Origin: G963704535 sp963704535
Lineage (GTDB): Bacteria > Chloroflexota > Chloroflexia > Chloroflexales > Roseiflexaceae
Direction of reading: 5' to 3'
DNA: 64,000 nucleotides
Assembly: GCA_963704535.1 (NCBI GenBank)
Contig: OY969916.1
Location: 2,666,001-2,730,000, forward strand
In this document: positions 47,701 to 59,041 of the stretch, piece after piece
How positions within the stretch are numbered: the stretch's first letter is position 1
Layout of the letters: each line of letters starts with the position of its first letter
Notes under the pieces: generated by a model
The model's input: the letters and a program-made list of their open reading frames with translations, nothing else
Database searches by the model: none
What the model was told of the DNA's origin: nothing
Made by a program: the position numbers and the translations under genes

Positions 47701-48070
47701 CTACGCCAGCCGTGGTCACGCCAGTCGTAGAGGCTGGTCCACGCCCCGCGACTTCGGCGCCGACCTCCACTCCTGCTCCAGCGCCCGCTCCACGGGCAAC
47801 GAATGGGCTGCCCCTGGCTGGCAGTGCCGGTACGGCCGCGCCACCTCCAGCCCAGGCAGCAGCGGGGGCCGAGGCCAGAGAAAGGGCAGTGCAGCCAGCT
47901 CGTGCGGCCAGTGGTCCGGTGCTGCCACAGGTGCCGGAGGTGCGTGGCGGTAGGGTGGGTGGAAGCACGCGCCCAGCGCCTGCCGCAGCGGTTCCTGCCG
48001 ATGTGGCAGCGCCATCGGGAGCCACTGCTTCCCGCCAACCGTGGAAACGCGGCAAACGAGGTGACTCGTG

Positions 48071-48071
<1 letters not shown>
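44763..48071 (+). CDS. VirB6/TrbL-like polytopic membrane protein
   Basis: The 1,102-residue product has a signal-like N-terminus, hydrophobic helices at about 88-112 and 120-145, then four or so between 275 and 370, and an Ala/Gly-rich segment (VGGMVKGWATTAAVVAG). This is the layout of TrbL/VirB6, the inner-membrane channel component of type IV secretion. The following 200 residues are charged and helical with RQxARxAGNF repeats. The last 350 residues are Ala/Pro-rich and of low complexity. It starts with ATGA over the previous stop behind GGAGG. Confidence 0.75.
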
Positions 48072-50095
<2,024 letters not shown>

Positions 50096-51617
50096 ATGCG
50101 ACCACGTTCTGATGAACAGCGCGAGGTTGAGGTCGCCGAATTCGGTGCGCGCCCGTGACATCGAGAAGACCTGGCGGCACTGGAAAGCCTTCATTGCTGA
50201 GAAGCAGGGCGAACTGGCTGCCCAGCAGCTCGATAACTCGCCCGATGCCGACCTGACCGGCGATGCCCGGCCCAAACCGCGTAAGGCCAAGCTCGACCCA
50301 GCCACACGCCAGCAGTTCGGCCTGATTCTGGAGGCGCGGCGCCAGCAGGCACAGGCCAGAGCCGAGCAGGAAGCACGCCAGCATAGCCGGGCGGCGCCGG
50401 ATGCCGATGGGGTCTACGCCGCAGTGCTTGGGTCCATCGCCGACGAGCTGGACGGCAAGGTGCATCCATCCGGCCTGGTGCTGATGCACTACCGGGACAA
50501 CCCCAAACAGCTCCAGTTCGACGCGGCAGCGGTCATGGCCGGCACGACTGACGCCGACTACCTGGCCGCCACAGGCGGCAACGGGCCGACCAGAACGCAG
50601 GTGTTCGGGCTGCTGGGCCTGATCGGCGCGATGCTCGTGGGGCTCTACTTCATGGTCGGGTGGGCCTTCGGCGAAGACCAGCCAGCGCTGGCACAGGCGG
50701 CGGGCACGGCGCAGGTAAGCCAGCAGGCGACGACGCTCTGGACGGTGGAGACTGCGGCGATCGGGGCGGTGGCCGGGCCAGCGCAGATGAGCGGCAGCTA
50801 CCCGGCCGTGCTGTGTCTCTCTGAGGCAGCCACGAAGGCCGCGACGCCAGGGGCTACCGTCGTGCTGACGGGCACCGAGGCCATCCGGCGCTATCAGGTC
50901 CAGCCGGGCATCTCGGCGCGCGAGGCCGATCTGCTGCTGGCCGACTGTGACATCGCTCCACCCACATCGAAGGCATCGGCCCGCCTCATAGAGACCCGCA
51001 CCCGGCACGTTCTGGAGCCTGACATGCTGCGGGCCGCCCTCGTGCGCGGGCCGGACCTCGATCCGCAGGTCATCCCGCCAGACCAAATGGAGATCACGCT
51101 CGACATTGCGATCCCGGACGCGGCTGCCGGGACGCTGGTGCTGGCCGATGGCCGGCGCTGGGCGGCGACCCGGAACGAGGCCCTGGAGGGCGGTACACGC
51201 CTGATCTATCTGGTGCCGCTGGCTCAGGTCGCGCAGCCGGCCGGCTGGGAGCTACCGCAATTAGGCGAGTTGCCCGCGCTGCTCGCGCTCAACCTGCCGG
51301 CGCTAGAAAGCCGCGCCGCGCTGCTGCGCAGGCTGCTCGACGTGCAGGCCAGCGCGCCCACGGTCGAGCAGCGTGACGGAGTGCCAGAGCTGGCGCTGAC
51401 CTTCACACTCACGCTTGACGCTCAGGCCGCGCCGCTGTCGCTTCTCCCGGCTGATCTGTTGGTTGAGGCCGGCGGCGTCCCGATCGCGGCGCGCTGGGAT
51501 ACGCCGACCCTTGCACCAGGTCAGCCGACCGAGATCGCCGTGCGCGTGCCGTTTCGCGCCGGCGAGAGTGTAGAAATCGCGCTCGCAAACTGGCGGGCGA
51601 GCATTACCACCGAATGA
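50096..51617 (+). CDS. Single-pass transfer-operon protein, possible frame break
   Basis: An ATG at 50096 with GAGGGGG upstream starts a frame that reads 20 residues and stops. The next frame (open from 50112) continues as RARDIEKTWRHWKAF without its own ribosome site. I take them as one gene with a one-base loss at about 50,145-50,155. The protein has about 500 residues: a charged cytoplasmic N-terminus, a transmembrane helix at about 160-180 (VFGLLGLIGAMLVGLYFMVG) and a long extracellular beta-rich domain. The layout suits a bitopic transfer-channel component, but I recognise no family. Confidence 0.55.
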
Positions 51618-51678
51618 GAACGCGGCAGCCGCCGCAGCTCAGATACAAGCAGCACATTGTAGTAGGGAGTAATCACCA

Positions 51679-52086
51679 ATGAAGATCACCGGAAACCCAC
51701 AGACCACCCACACCCCAGCGATCGTCACGGAAGGCCGGAATTGGGGCCGCACCGCCATGTACTTCGGGCTGATGTTCGGCCTGGCGCTGGCCTTCCATGT
51801 CGCGTTCGCGCCATCGGCGCACGCGCAGGAGATTGACCCGTCGGTCTGGGCGCAGTCAGCGATCGACTTCCTCAAGAAAGCCTGGGTCTTCGTCATCCTG
51901 GCCGAGATCCTGGCCGCGATCACCTACGCCGTCGCGTTCTTTACGCAGGCGTGGTTCCCCTCGTTCTTCCAATCCTTTCAGGGGGAATGGGTCAAGAAGG
52001 CCGTGATCATCGGCGTCGGCGCGCACCCGGTCATGGCCGCGCTGTTCGCTGCCGCTGAGGCCGCCAAGGGTGGGTTTGGTAGCTAG
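51679..52086 (+). CDS. VirB2/TrbC-like pilin subunit
   Basis: The 135-residue product has a long signal region ending in AHAQ (47-50), leaving about 85 residues with two hydrophobic helices (about 66-90 and 105-126). Length, long leader and two helices fit VirB2/TrbC major pilins or their equivalents. Its position just before the VirB3-like and VirB4-like genes supports this. GGGAG precedes the ATG. Confidence 0.75.
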   Translation: MKITGNPQTTHTPAIVTEGRNWGRTAMYFGLMFGLALAFHVAFAPSAHAQEIDPSVWAQSAIDFLKKAWVFVILAEILAAITYAVAFFTQAWFPSFFQSFQGEWVKKAVIIGVGAHPVMAALFAAAEAAKGGFGS

Positions 52087-52231
52087 TGCGCTTTTCGCGC
52101 AGGGGTCAGGGGTTAGGGATCGGGGATCGGGGATCGGGGCTCAGGAATCAGGCAGGCGGAAGGCTTTGGGAGGCGACATTGCTCCTGACCCCTAACCCCC
52201 GACCCCTGATCCCTACAAAGGTTCAAGGCAC
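52087..52231. repeat. G-rich inverted-repeat element
   Basis: A run of GGGGATC- and GGGGTCA-type repeats (from about 52103) is mirrored by CCCCT-type repeats (52180-52215), forming a long imperfect hairpin between the VirB2-like and VirB3-like genes. Four or more G-runs could form a G-quadruplex. Confidence 0.65.
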
Positions 52232-52651
52232 ATGGGCTACAAACGACCAGAAAATTTAGGATCGCACGGCGAGCGGCGCGTGATTGGGATATTGACCCTC
52301 ACGAATCTCGGTGGCGGCATCGCCGGCCTGGCCGCGCTGTGGCTGCTGGGTGGGCTGCTGGGTATCGGCGGCGATCAGGCGTTTACAGCCGGCTGGTTCG
52401 TGCGCGTCACTCTGGCCGCCGCCGGCGCCGCGATTGGGGTGATCGCAACCTTTCGCTGGACGGGTATTTCGCTCTGGGACAAGGGAGTGCTGTGGGGTGC
52501 CTTCCAGATCCGCCGCGCCATGAGCCAGACCATGCTCAAGCCGCCCGCTGCCGCGCGAGCGGCTACCACCAACGTCATTGCGCCTGTGATGCGCGGCGGC
52601 AAGATCATCGCCGAAGCCTACGACCCGAATGAGGAGGCCGATCATGAGTGA
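52232..52651 (+). CDS. VirB3/PrgI-like membrane protein
   Basis: The 139-residue product has two transmembrane helices (about 20-45 and 55-75), as in VirB3/PrgI-family transfer proteins, which are usually encoded directly before virB4, as here. Its C-terminal 55 residues are charged and cytoplasmic. The last eight bases overlap the next gene (ATGAGTGA), so expression is coupled. Confidence 0.7.
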   Translation: MGYKRPENLGSHGERRVIGILTLTNLGGGIAGLAALWLLGGLLGIGGDQAFTAGWFVRVTLAAAGAAIGVIATFRWTGISLWDKGVLWGAFQIRRAMSQTMLKPPAAARAATTNVIAPVMRGGKIIAEAYDPNEEADHE

Positions 52652-55002
52652 GCCGGTCTGTTATCACGTTACGGCCTTCCCGCTGGAGATGCACCAGGAG
52701 GCCGGCAACCTGGATGAGCAGTGGATACCCTTTTTTGCTGGCCTGGAGCGGCCTCTGCGGGTGATCTCGCGTACCACGCGCTTTGACCTGCGCGGCCCGC
52801 GCCAGCAGATGATCACTATGTTGCGTCCACTGGATGCCGCCGCGGTCGGCTACGCGCCTCTCGCCGATGTGGTCGAGCAGTGGGATGCGGGAGCCGTGGC
52901 ACGGCTGGGGGAGCTTGCGGCGGCGCTACCGCTTCCACTGCGCGAGAGGCTTGATGCGCTGCTTCCCCGCTCGCGCCGGCGCGAACGTGCGGCCTGGCAG
53001 CAGGCCCTCGCCAAACTTGGACGACCGATCTGGCGCCGCCGCTGGCTTCAGGAATACCGCGACTACTATCAGCTCCTCACCGAACAGGTCGAGCTGCGCG
53101 GCCTGGAGCACAGCATGCTGTGCTGGCTGCCCGACGGTGTGCGAGCCGAGCAGCAGGCGGCTTTCATTGGGCGCGCCTTCGGCACGACGGCCCGGCAGGG
53201 CGAGCTGACCCCGCTGCTGCGCGATCTATACGACGAGGCGCGCGACTGCCTGGTCCCGCGCGAGTCGCATCTGCCCTACATCGCGCTGCTCTCGGCCGAC
53301 GACCTCAAGGGCACCTGGTCGCTCTGGACGCTCTCGCGCCTGCTCGGTCTTGATGTCGACCTGCACCTGTGCATCGACGTGGTGCCGCTCGACCGCACCA
53401 CGGGCGAGCAGAATATCGATTTCGTCGCCACCTCGACCGAGAACAGCCTCAGAGATGGCAGCGGCCCGCGCGATGTCAAGGCCGAGCGCAAGCTGGAAAC
53501 CGCGCGCTACTACCAGGAGCAAGCCGAACAGGGCTTTCACAAGATCCGGGTCGTGGTTGCGGTCGAGGGACGCGACAAGCCCAGCCTCTCTGATGCCGTT
53601 CGGCAGGTGATCAAGGCAACAAGCTCGTTTATGCGCCTCCTTCGCCCGCCGCACGGCCAGGGTCGCTGGCAAAGTTCTTCACCACCACGCCGACCAGCAA
53701 CATCGACGCCTTCGCGAACACACGCATCGAGATCAGTCACGGCGCGGCGGTGATGATGCCGTTTGGCATCCGCCGCCCCTCGCGCACCGACGGCATTATG
53801 TGGCTGATCGACGGTCTGACACCGACCATGTTCAACCCGATGCGCGACTCGGCCGGGCGCAAGCGCGCCGGGCATATTGTGGTGCTGGGCAAGACCGGCT
53901 CAGGCAAGACTTTCGGCGCCTTTGTGTGGGCCGAGCGCATGCTGGCGCTGGGCTGGCAGGTGGTGTTCTTCGAGCCACAGGGCCACGCCAAACGCTTCAT
54001 CCGCGCCAACGGCCACGGCGGGGCGTATTACAAGCTCGACATGCGGCAGCGCATCAATGTCCTCGATGTCGTGGTGACGCGCGACGAGGACGGCAATCCG
54101 CCGCCACTGGCCGCGCAGAACATGCAGGTGATCAACCAACTTTCCATCCTGCTGGGGTCGCACGAGCCGAGCGCGCTGGGCGAGTCGACCTTCAAAGCGC
54201 GGTCGTTTACCACGATCGAGCGGGCGCTGATCGACCATACGCTGCAACAGCTCTATGCGCCGTGGGCCGCCAATCTCGACAAGCTCGAACCCGCTCAGAC
54301 CCCAACACTGGCGGATCTGTGTGCCATCCTTGAGACCATGCCGGTGCGGCCCTCGACTGAGGCCGTTCGCACCGGGCTGCTCGACGAGCTGTACCTGTAC
54401 CTGGTCTCCGGCTCGGCCGGTGCGGTCTACAACGGCAAAACGTCGGTGGCCTGGGATTTCTCGCGCGACGCGACCGCCTACGATCTGACGGCCTTGGAAG
54501 AGGGCGCGCCGCGGGTGCTCTACACGGCGCAGGCGTTCGGGGCGCTCAACCGCTACGTGCGCAACCGGCCCGACCGCGACCGCCCGCTGATCGTGTTCTT
54601 CGACGAGTTTGCCTACACGCTGGGCCAGGCTCCATCTCTCGCGCGCTTCGCCGCCGACGCCGCGAAGACCTGGCGCACCTTCAGCACGGCGCTGGTCACA
54701 ATGGACCAGGACGCGCATACCTACCTGGGCACCGAGGGGGCGGTCGCCAGCGGCCGCTGCGCAGCGTGTTTGACAATGCGCCGCTCAAGATCATCTACAA
54801 GCAAGACCCGGCCCCGGCCGAGCGGCTGGCCGAGGTGGTCGATGGCTTGCAACCCCAGCATGTGCAATTCATCAAGGGCGCCGGCCTGGGTGACTGCGTG
54901 CTGGCCTGGAACTCCGATGATGACGATCGCCAGGTGAGTGAGGTGTTCAGCGGGCGAGTGGAACCAACTGAGGCCGAAAAGCGCGCATTTAGCGGGACAT
55001 GA
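52644..55002 (+). CDS. VirB4-like secretion ATPase, two frame breaks
   Basis: The ATG at 52644 follows GAGGAGG. Across three frames this encodes one VirB4/TraC-like ATPase of about 785 residues. The N-terminal domain is about 340 residues. The frame changes near 53,640-53,665 (into SLAKFFTTTPTSN) and at a G-run near 54,735 (into RPLRSVFDNAP). The core has Walker A GKTGSGKT (53888-53911) and Walker B LIVFFDEF (about 54587-54610). VirB4 powers pilus assembly and substrate export. The N-terminal and core parts are intact in sequence, so assembly error is the simpler explanation. Confidence 0.8.
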
Positions 55003-58000
55003 GACGAGCAATGCACTATCAGATCACAGCGCCGCCCCTTGCGCCAGCAGAGAAACAGGCCGACGAACTGGAGCGGCTGCTGAAACACAGCAAGCAGATG
55101 ACACTCCAGTTTGTGACCGTGGCCGGGCGCTACAAGGCCGCACGGGCGCGCCTGACGCTGCTGACGGTCCCCGATCGGGTGGCCGAGCAGGCGGCGCGCG
55201 TGATGCACATCCTGAGTGAGCGCGAGGATGCGGCGAGGTCCAGCGCTGCGGTGCGGCAGCGCGAGGAGTGGACGCTGCACGCTATCCTGGTGCCAACCGA
55301 CCCCACGGCTGCCCCACCCGACGGCAGGCTGCTCGACGGCTGGAACTCGGTCTGCCTGACCGTTGTATATCAGCCTGGCCGCGCGGTTGCCCGGATCGCC
55401 TGCTGCGCAGAGGACGCCGATCGGCTTGCAAAGCTCAGTCTTCCCGGTTGGCGGCTGACCATTCGCCCCAACCCGCTCGCGCGGGCCTTCGCTAGTGGGG
55501 CCTGGCGTGGTGTGCCGAGCTTTGTGCCCGTGCCGGGTGGCGTGGCGCCGGCTGCTCCAGCACTAGCTCGTGTTGAGCCGCTGCCACTGGCCGAAGAGGC
55601 GCCGTCGGCGCCGCTGCTGGAGGAAGCTGCGGCGGTGCTGACAGACGGCGATGATGGCGTGCTGCTGGGCGTGGCGCCCGATGGCGAGGCGGTGCGCCTT
55701 GCCAGGAGAGCCATGACGCTGGCGCTGATCGCACCTCCAGAGACACGCCAGACGGCGGTCCTGGCGCTGCTGCGACGGGGGATGCAGGCCGGGCTGGGGA
55801 TGGTCGTCGCCGTCGAACGGTCGCTGCTGCCGAGAGAGGCGCTGGCCGCGTGGGAGGCGCGCGTGCGGCTGCTCGACGTGCAGAATGTCGCGTCGAGCTG
55901 CGCCATCCCCTGGCAGCAGATCGCCCCGGAGCTGCTGGCCCAGGCGATTGCCGGGCCGGAGGCGGGCGAACACATCGGTAGGGGTGAACACATGGGTTCA
56001 CCCCTACCGGCGCGGTTTGGTGCGGTGCTCGACCAGCTTGGGGCCTCAGCGCTGCGCGTGCCAGCGGTGCTGGGGCTGGTTGCGCGGCCGGGTGACGACC
56101 TGCGGCGGGTGCTGGCGGCCGGCGGCCTGGTCGTCGTTCCGCAGGACGGGGACGCGGCCTCGACCGTCGTAGCGAGGTTGCTGCTGGCCTACCTGGCAAC
56201 ACCGCCCCCGATCGGCCGGGCGGCGCTCCTTCTCCTCGACCCGGCGCTGATACCTCCCGACGCGCTGCGCGACCAGGCCATCCAGATCGTGCTGGGCGAG
56301 CGCGGTGACGCGCTGGTGCGGATGGTCGCCACCGAAGCCGGCTGGCACCTGAGCAGCCCCGCAGGCGCGCACCTCGCCGACATGCTGCCTGATCTGATGG
56401 CCCAGCCCGCGAGCGGCACGAGCGAGCTGGTCGAGCTGATCATCCAAGAGATCGGCATACCCGAACCAATTGCGGCATCGACCCTTGCAGCCCCGGCAGC
56501 CGAAGAGGCCGGCTGGTGGGTGGCTGGCGACCGTGACGACGACCTCCATAAAGAAGACGAGCCGGACCCTACGACCCTGGAAGCCACACCAGCAGCAGAG
56601 GGAGGTGCGATCCAGGAGGCCGCAGCGGCGGCAGCTCTGCCGACCGCCGATCTGAGTGTTGATGGGCGAGTTGAGGCCACTGCGCAGCCAGCCCTCTCCA
56701 TTGCGGAGACCGCTCCAGCACTGGAGCTGCCCCAGGCCGAGCCGCTTGCTCTGGACGCAGATACTCATACGGTCGTGGACGACCTCGACACCGTGCTGGG
56801 GAGCCTTCTAAACGCACTTCTAGCGAGCGAGCACCCGGACCTGACCGACCAGGTGATCCAGTCCGCAGTGGCGGGCGAGGCGTTCGCCGATGCTGACGCG
56901 CTGGCCGTTGCCTGGGCCGAGCGGGAGAGAGCCGATCCACGCCCCTTCTGCTGGCGGGTCGTGCTGGCCGAGGAAGATGCCGAGCGGGCAGCCGCGGCCG
57001 AGTGGGCGCTGCGCTCTGCCCCCAACGGTCCCCAGGCTGAACTGCTGCGCGCGGTGCTCGACGCGCTCGATGGAGCAGCTTTGCCCCCTGGTGATCTCGT
57101 GCAGTTCGACGCATCTTCTGACCTGGCGGGTTGGCCGGTATGGTTGGAAGATGAGGGGGGTACACACGTACCCCCCCCGCCGGCAAGCGGCTGGGAAGCG
57201 CTCGACGAACAGTCGCCCCCGATCGCCGTTCCTGGGCATCAGAATGGCGTTCATGCCTCCTCTGCTACTGGAGCTGATCAGCCGGCGGCTGTGGTGCCAG
57301 GCGGAGCGGATCTGCTCGTACCTGCGGAAGCCGTTCCTCAGCATCAGGACCGCGTTCCTGCCTCCAGCGATCTGCTGACCTCTGCGGCTGACGGAGCTAG
57401 TGAGCCGGTTGCTGCGGAGGCCGTTCCTGGGCATCAGAATGGCGTTCATGCCTTTCCAGCTATTGGCGCTGATGCGCTGGCGACTGTGGTGCCTGGCGGG
57501 GCGGATTTGCTTGTACCTGCGGAAGCCGTTCCTCAGCATCAGGACCACGTTCCTGCTCTCACTGATCTGCCGGTCGGATCGGCTGCTGGAGCTGATGAGC
57601 CGATTGCTGCGGCGCTAGATGGGGCGGATCTGCTCACGCCATCGATCGCCGTTCCTCAGCATCAGGACCGCGTTCCTGCCCTCATTGATCTGCTGGCCGC
57701 TGCGGCTGCTGTGGAAGCCGTTCCTCAGCATCAGGACCGCGTTCCTGCCTCTCCTGCTACTGGAGCTGATGAGCCGATTGCTGCGGCGCTGGATGGGGCG
57801 GATCTGCTCCCGCCATCGATCGCCGTTCCTCAGCATCAGGACCGCGTTCCGGCCTTCACTGATCTGCCGGTCGGCTCGGCTGCTGGATCTGATGGGCGGG
57901 TTGTTGTGGAAGCCGTTCCTCAGCATCAGAACCACGTTCATGCCCTCACTGATCTCCTGGCCGACTTCGCTGCCGGAGCTAATGAGCCAGTTGCTATGGA

Positions 58001-59039
58001 AGCCGTTCCTCAGCATCAGGACCGCGTTCCTGTCCTCATTGATCTGCCAATAGATAGGGCCGCGCTCGTTGCGATTGACCCGATCGCACCTATTAAAGCC
58101 GTTCCTGGGCATCAGGACCGCGTTCCTGCCTTCACCGATTTGCCGGTCGGCTCGGCCGCTGTGGAAGCCGTTCCTGGGCATCAGGACCGCGTTTCTGCCT
58201 CCTCTGCTGTCGGAGTTGATGGGTCGGCTGCTGCGGAAACCGTTCCTGGGCATCAGGACGGCGTTCCTGCCTTCACTGCTCTGCCGGTCGGCTCGGCTGC
58301 TGTGGAAGCCGTTCCTGGGCATCAGGACGGCGTTCCTGCCTCTCCTGTTCCTGGAGCTGATGAGCCGATTGCTGCGACGCTGGATGGGGCGGATCTGCTC
58401 ACGCCATCGATCGCCGTTCCTCAGCATCAGGACCGCGTTCCTGCCCTCATTGAGCTACCGCCCGCGACCGAGGAGCTGGACGACACGGCGATCCGAGCTG
58501 CCTGGCTGGGTGGCGCATCGGTCCCTGAGCTGATTGCCCGCCTGACGGCCGCCGGTGTGCCCGCCCCGATTGCACGGGCGCGCGTGAGGGGGGCAATCAG
58601 TAGCCGACCGGCCGCGCCCCTGTCGAGTTCCGCCCCTGCTGCTATCCCGGCCTCCCTTGTACCTCCACCGGCTCCTGCTGTCGTCATGGACGGCATTGGA
58701 GCGCCGTTAATGGAGGCGACTGAACTGAACGATGAGGCGATCTGGCAGCGATGGATGGCGAACGAGAAGACCGATGACCTGGTGGAGCGGCTGTGCGGGA
58801 GGCGCCGCGGGACAAAGGCGGATGCCGCCCGCGATCGGATCTATGCCGTGGTGGTGCCCCGCATCGTGGCCGAGTTGGATGCCGGCGATCTGGTAGAGCG
58901 GCTGCTTATGAGCGACGACATCCCCGACGATCCGCGCTACGAGCTGCTGATGAAGCGCCTGGCCCGCAGCGAGGTGCTGCCGGCCGGCGCGCTGGAGCGC
59001 TCAATGCGCCGGCGGCTTGCCGCACGGCAGGAGGTTTAA
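54999..59039 (+). CDS. Repeat-rich 1,346-residue transfer-operon protein
   Basis: I do not recognise the family. The N-terminal 250 residues are mixed alpha/beta. Residues about 220-480 resemble the outline of a P-loop ATPase of the VirD4/HerA kind, but the Walker A site is not conserved (IAPPETRQTAVL), so it would be inactive. About 480-740 is acidic and helical. About 740-1150 holds 14 copies of an AVPxHQxxVPA motif. The last 190 residues contain two helical, HTH-like modules (ELDDTAIRAAWLGG and ELNDEAIWQRWM). Two palindromes are inserted in frame. It starts at ATGA over the virB4-like stop and is followed by the coupling-protein genes. Likely cytoplasmic adaptor or substrate handling (inference). 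Confidence 0.6.
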   Translation: MRRAMHYQITAPPLAPAEKQADELERLLKHSKQMTLQFVTVAGRYKAARARLTLLTVPDRVAEQAARVMHILSEREDAARSSAAVRQREEWTLHAILVPTDPTAAPPDGRLLDGWNSVCLTVVYQPGRAVARIACCAEDADRLAKLSLPGWRLTIRPNPLARAFASGAWRGVPSFVPVPGGVAPAAPALARVEPLPLAEEAPSAPLLEEAAAVLTDGDDGVLLGVAPDGEAVRLARRAMTLALIAPPETRQTAVLALLRRGMQAGLGMVVAVERSLLPREALAAWEARVRLLDVQNVASSCAIPWQQIAPELLAQAIAGPEAGEHIGRGEHMGSPLPARFGAVLDQLGASALRVPAVLGLVARPGDDLRRVLAAGGLVVVPQDGDAASTVVARLLLAYLATPPPIGRAALLLLDPALIPPDALRDQAIQIVLGERGDALVRMVATEAGWHLSSPAGAHLADMLPDLMAQPASGTSELVELIIQEIGIPEPIAASTLAAPAAEEAGWWVAGDRDDDLHKEDEPDPTTLEATPAAEGGAIQEAAAAAALPTADLSVDGRVEATAQPALSIAETAPALELPQAEPLALDADTHTVVDDLDTVLGSLLNALLASEHPDLTDQVIQSAVAGEAFADADALAVAWAERERADPRPFCWRVVLAEEDAERAAAAEWALRSAPNGPQAELLRAVLDALDGAALPPGDLVQFDASSDLAGWPVWLEDEGGTHVPPPPASGWEALDEQSPPIAVPGHQNGVHASSATGADQPAAVVPGGADLLVPAEAVPQHQDRVPASSDLLTSAADGASEPVAAEAVPGHQNGVHAFPAIGADALATVVPGGADLLVPAEAVPQHQDHVPALTDLPVGSAAGADEPIAAALDGADLLTPSIAVPQHQDRVPALIDLLAAAAAVEAVPQHQDRVPASPATGADEPIAAALDGADLLPPSIAVPQHQDRVPAFTDLPVGSAAGSDGRVVVEAVPQHQNHVHALTDLLADFAAGANEPVAMEAVPQHQDRVPVLIDLPIDRAALVAIDPIAPIKAVPGHQDRVPAFTDLPVGSAAVEAVPGHQDRVSASSAVGVDGSAAAETVPGHQDGVPAFTALPVGSAAVEAVPGHQDGVPASPVPGADEPIAATLDGADLLTPSIAVPQHQDRVPALIELPPATEELDDTAIRAAWLGGASVPELIARLTAAGVPAPIARARVRGAISSRPAAPLSSSAPAAIPASLVPPPAPAVVMDGIGAPLMEATELNDEAIWQRWMANEKTDDLVERLCGRRRGTKADAARDRIYAVVVPRIVAELDAGDLVERLLMSDDIPDDPRYELLMKRLARSEVLPAGALERSMRRRLAARQEV
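55977..56008. repeat. In-frame palindrome inside the 1,346-residue gene
   Basis: GGTAGGGGTGAAC and GTTCACCCCTACC enclose a 6-base loop. The gene reads through in frame (EHIGRGEHMGSPLP), so it looks like an inserted palindromic repeat that kept the frame. Confidence 0.75.
57155..57176. repeat. Second in-frame palindrome in the same gene
   Basis: GGGGGGTAC and GTACCCCCC enclose ACAC. It falls between the acidic region and the start of the 33-base repeat array. Confidence 0.7.
57225..58445 (+). repeat. Fourteen-copy 33-bp repeat array
   Basis: Units of the type GCCGTTCCT-x-GCATCAG-x-CGTTCCTGCC start at 57225, 57330, 57420, 57525, 57648, 57717, 57822, 57912, 58002, 58098, 58167, 58239, 58308 and 58413. 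Every spacing is a multiple of three, so all encode AVP(G/Q)HQ(D/N)xVxA in frame. Variants alternate at a few positions, and longer blocks between some units are also duplicated. Confidence 0.9.
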
Positions 59040-59041
59040 CA

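Noticed and set aside
57615..58427. Minus-strand frame of about 270 residues repeating MLRNG and MPRNG
   Set aside because: It is the antisense of the 33-bp repeat array, which lacks stops in several frames.
57225..58445. CRISPR-like repeat and spacer array
   Set aside because: Repeats are imperfect, spacers vary widely and all spacings keep the reading frame of a long gene; no cas genes are present.
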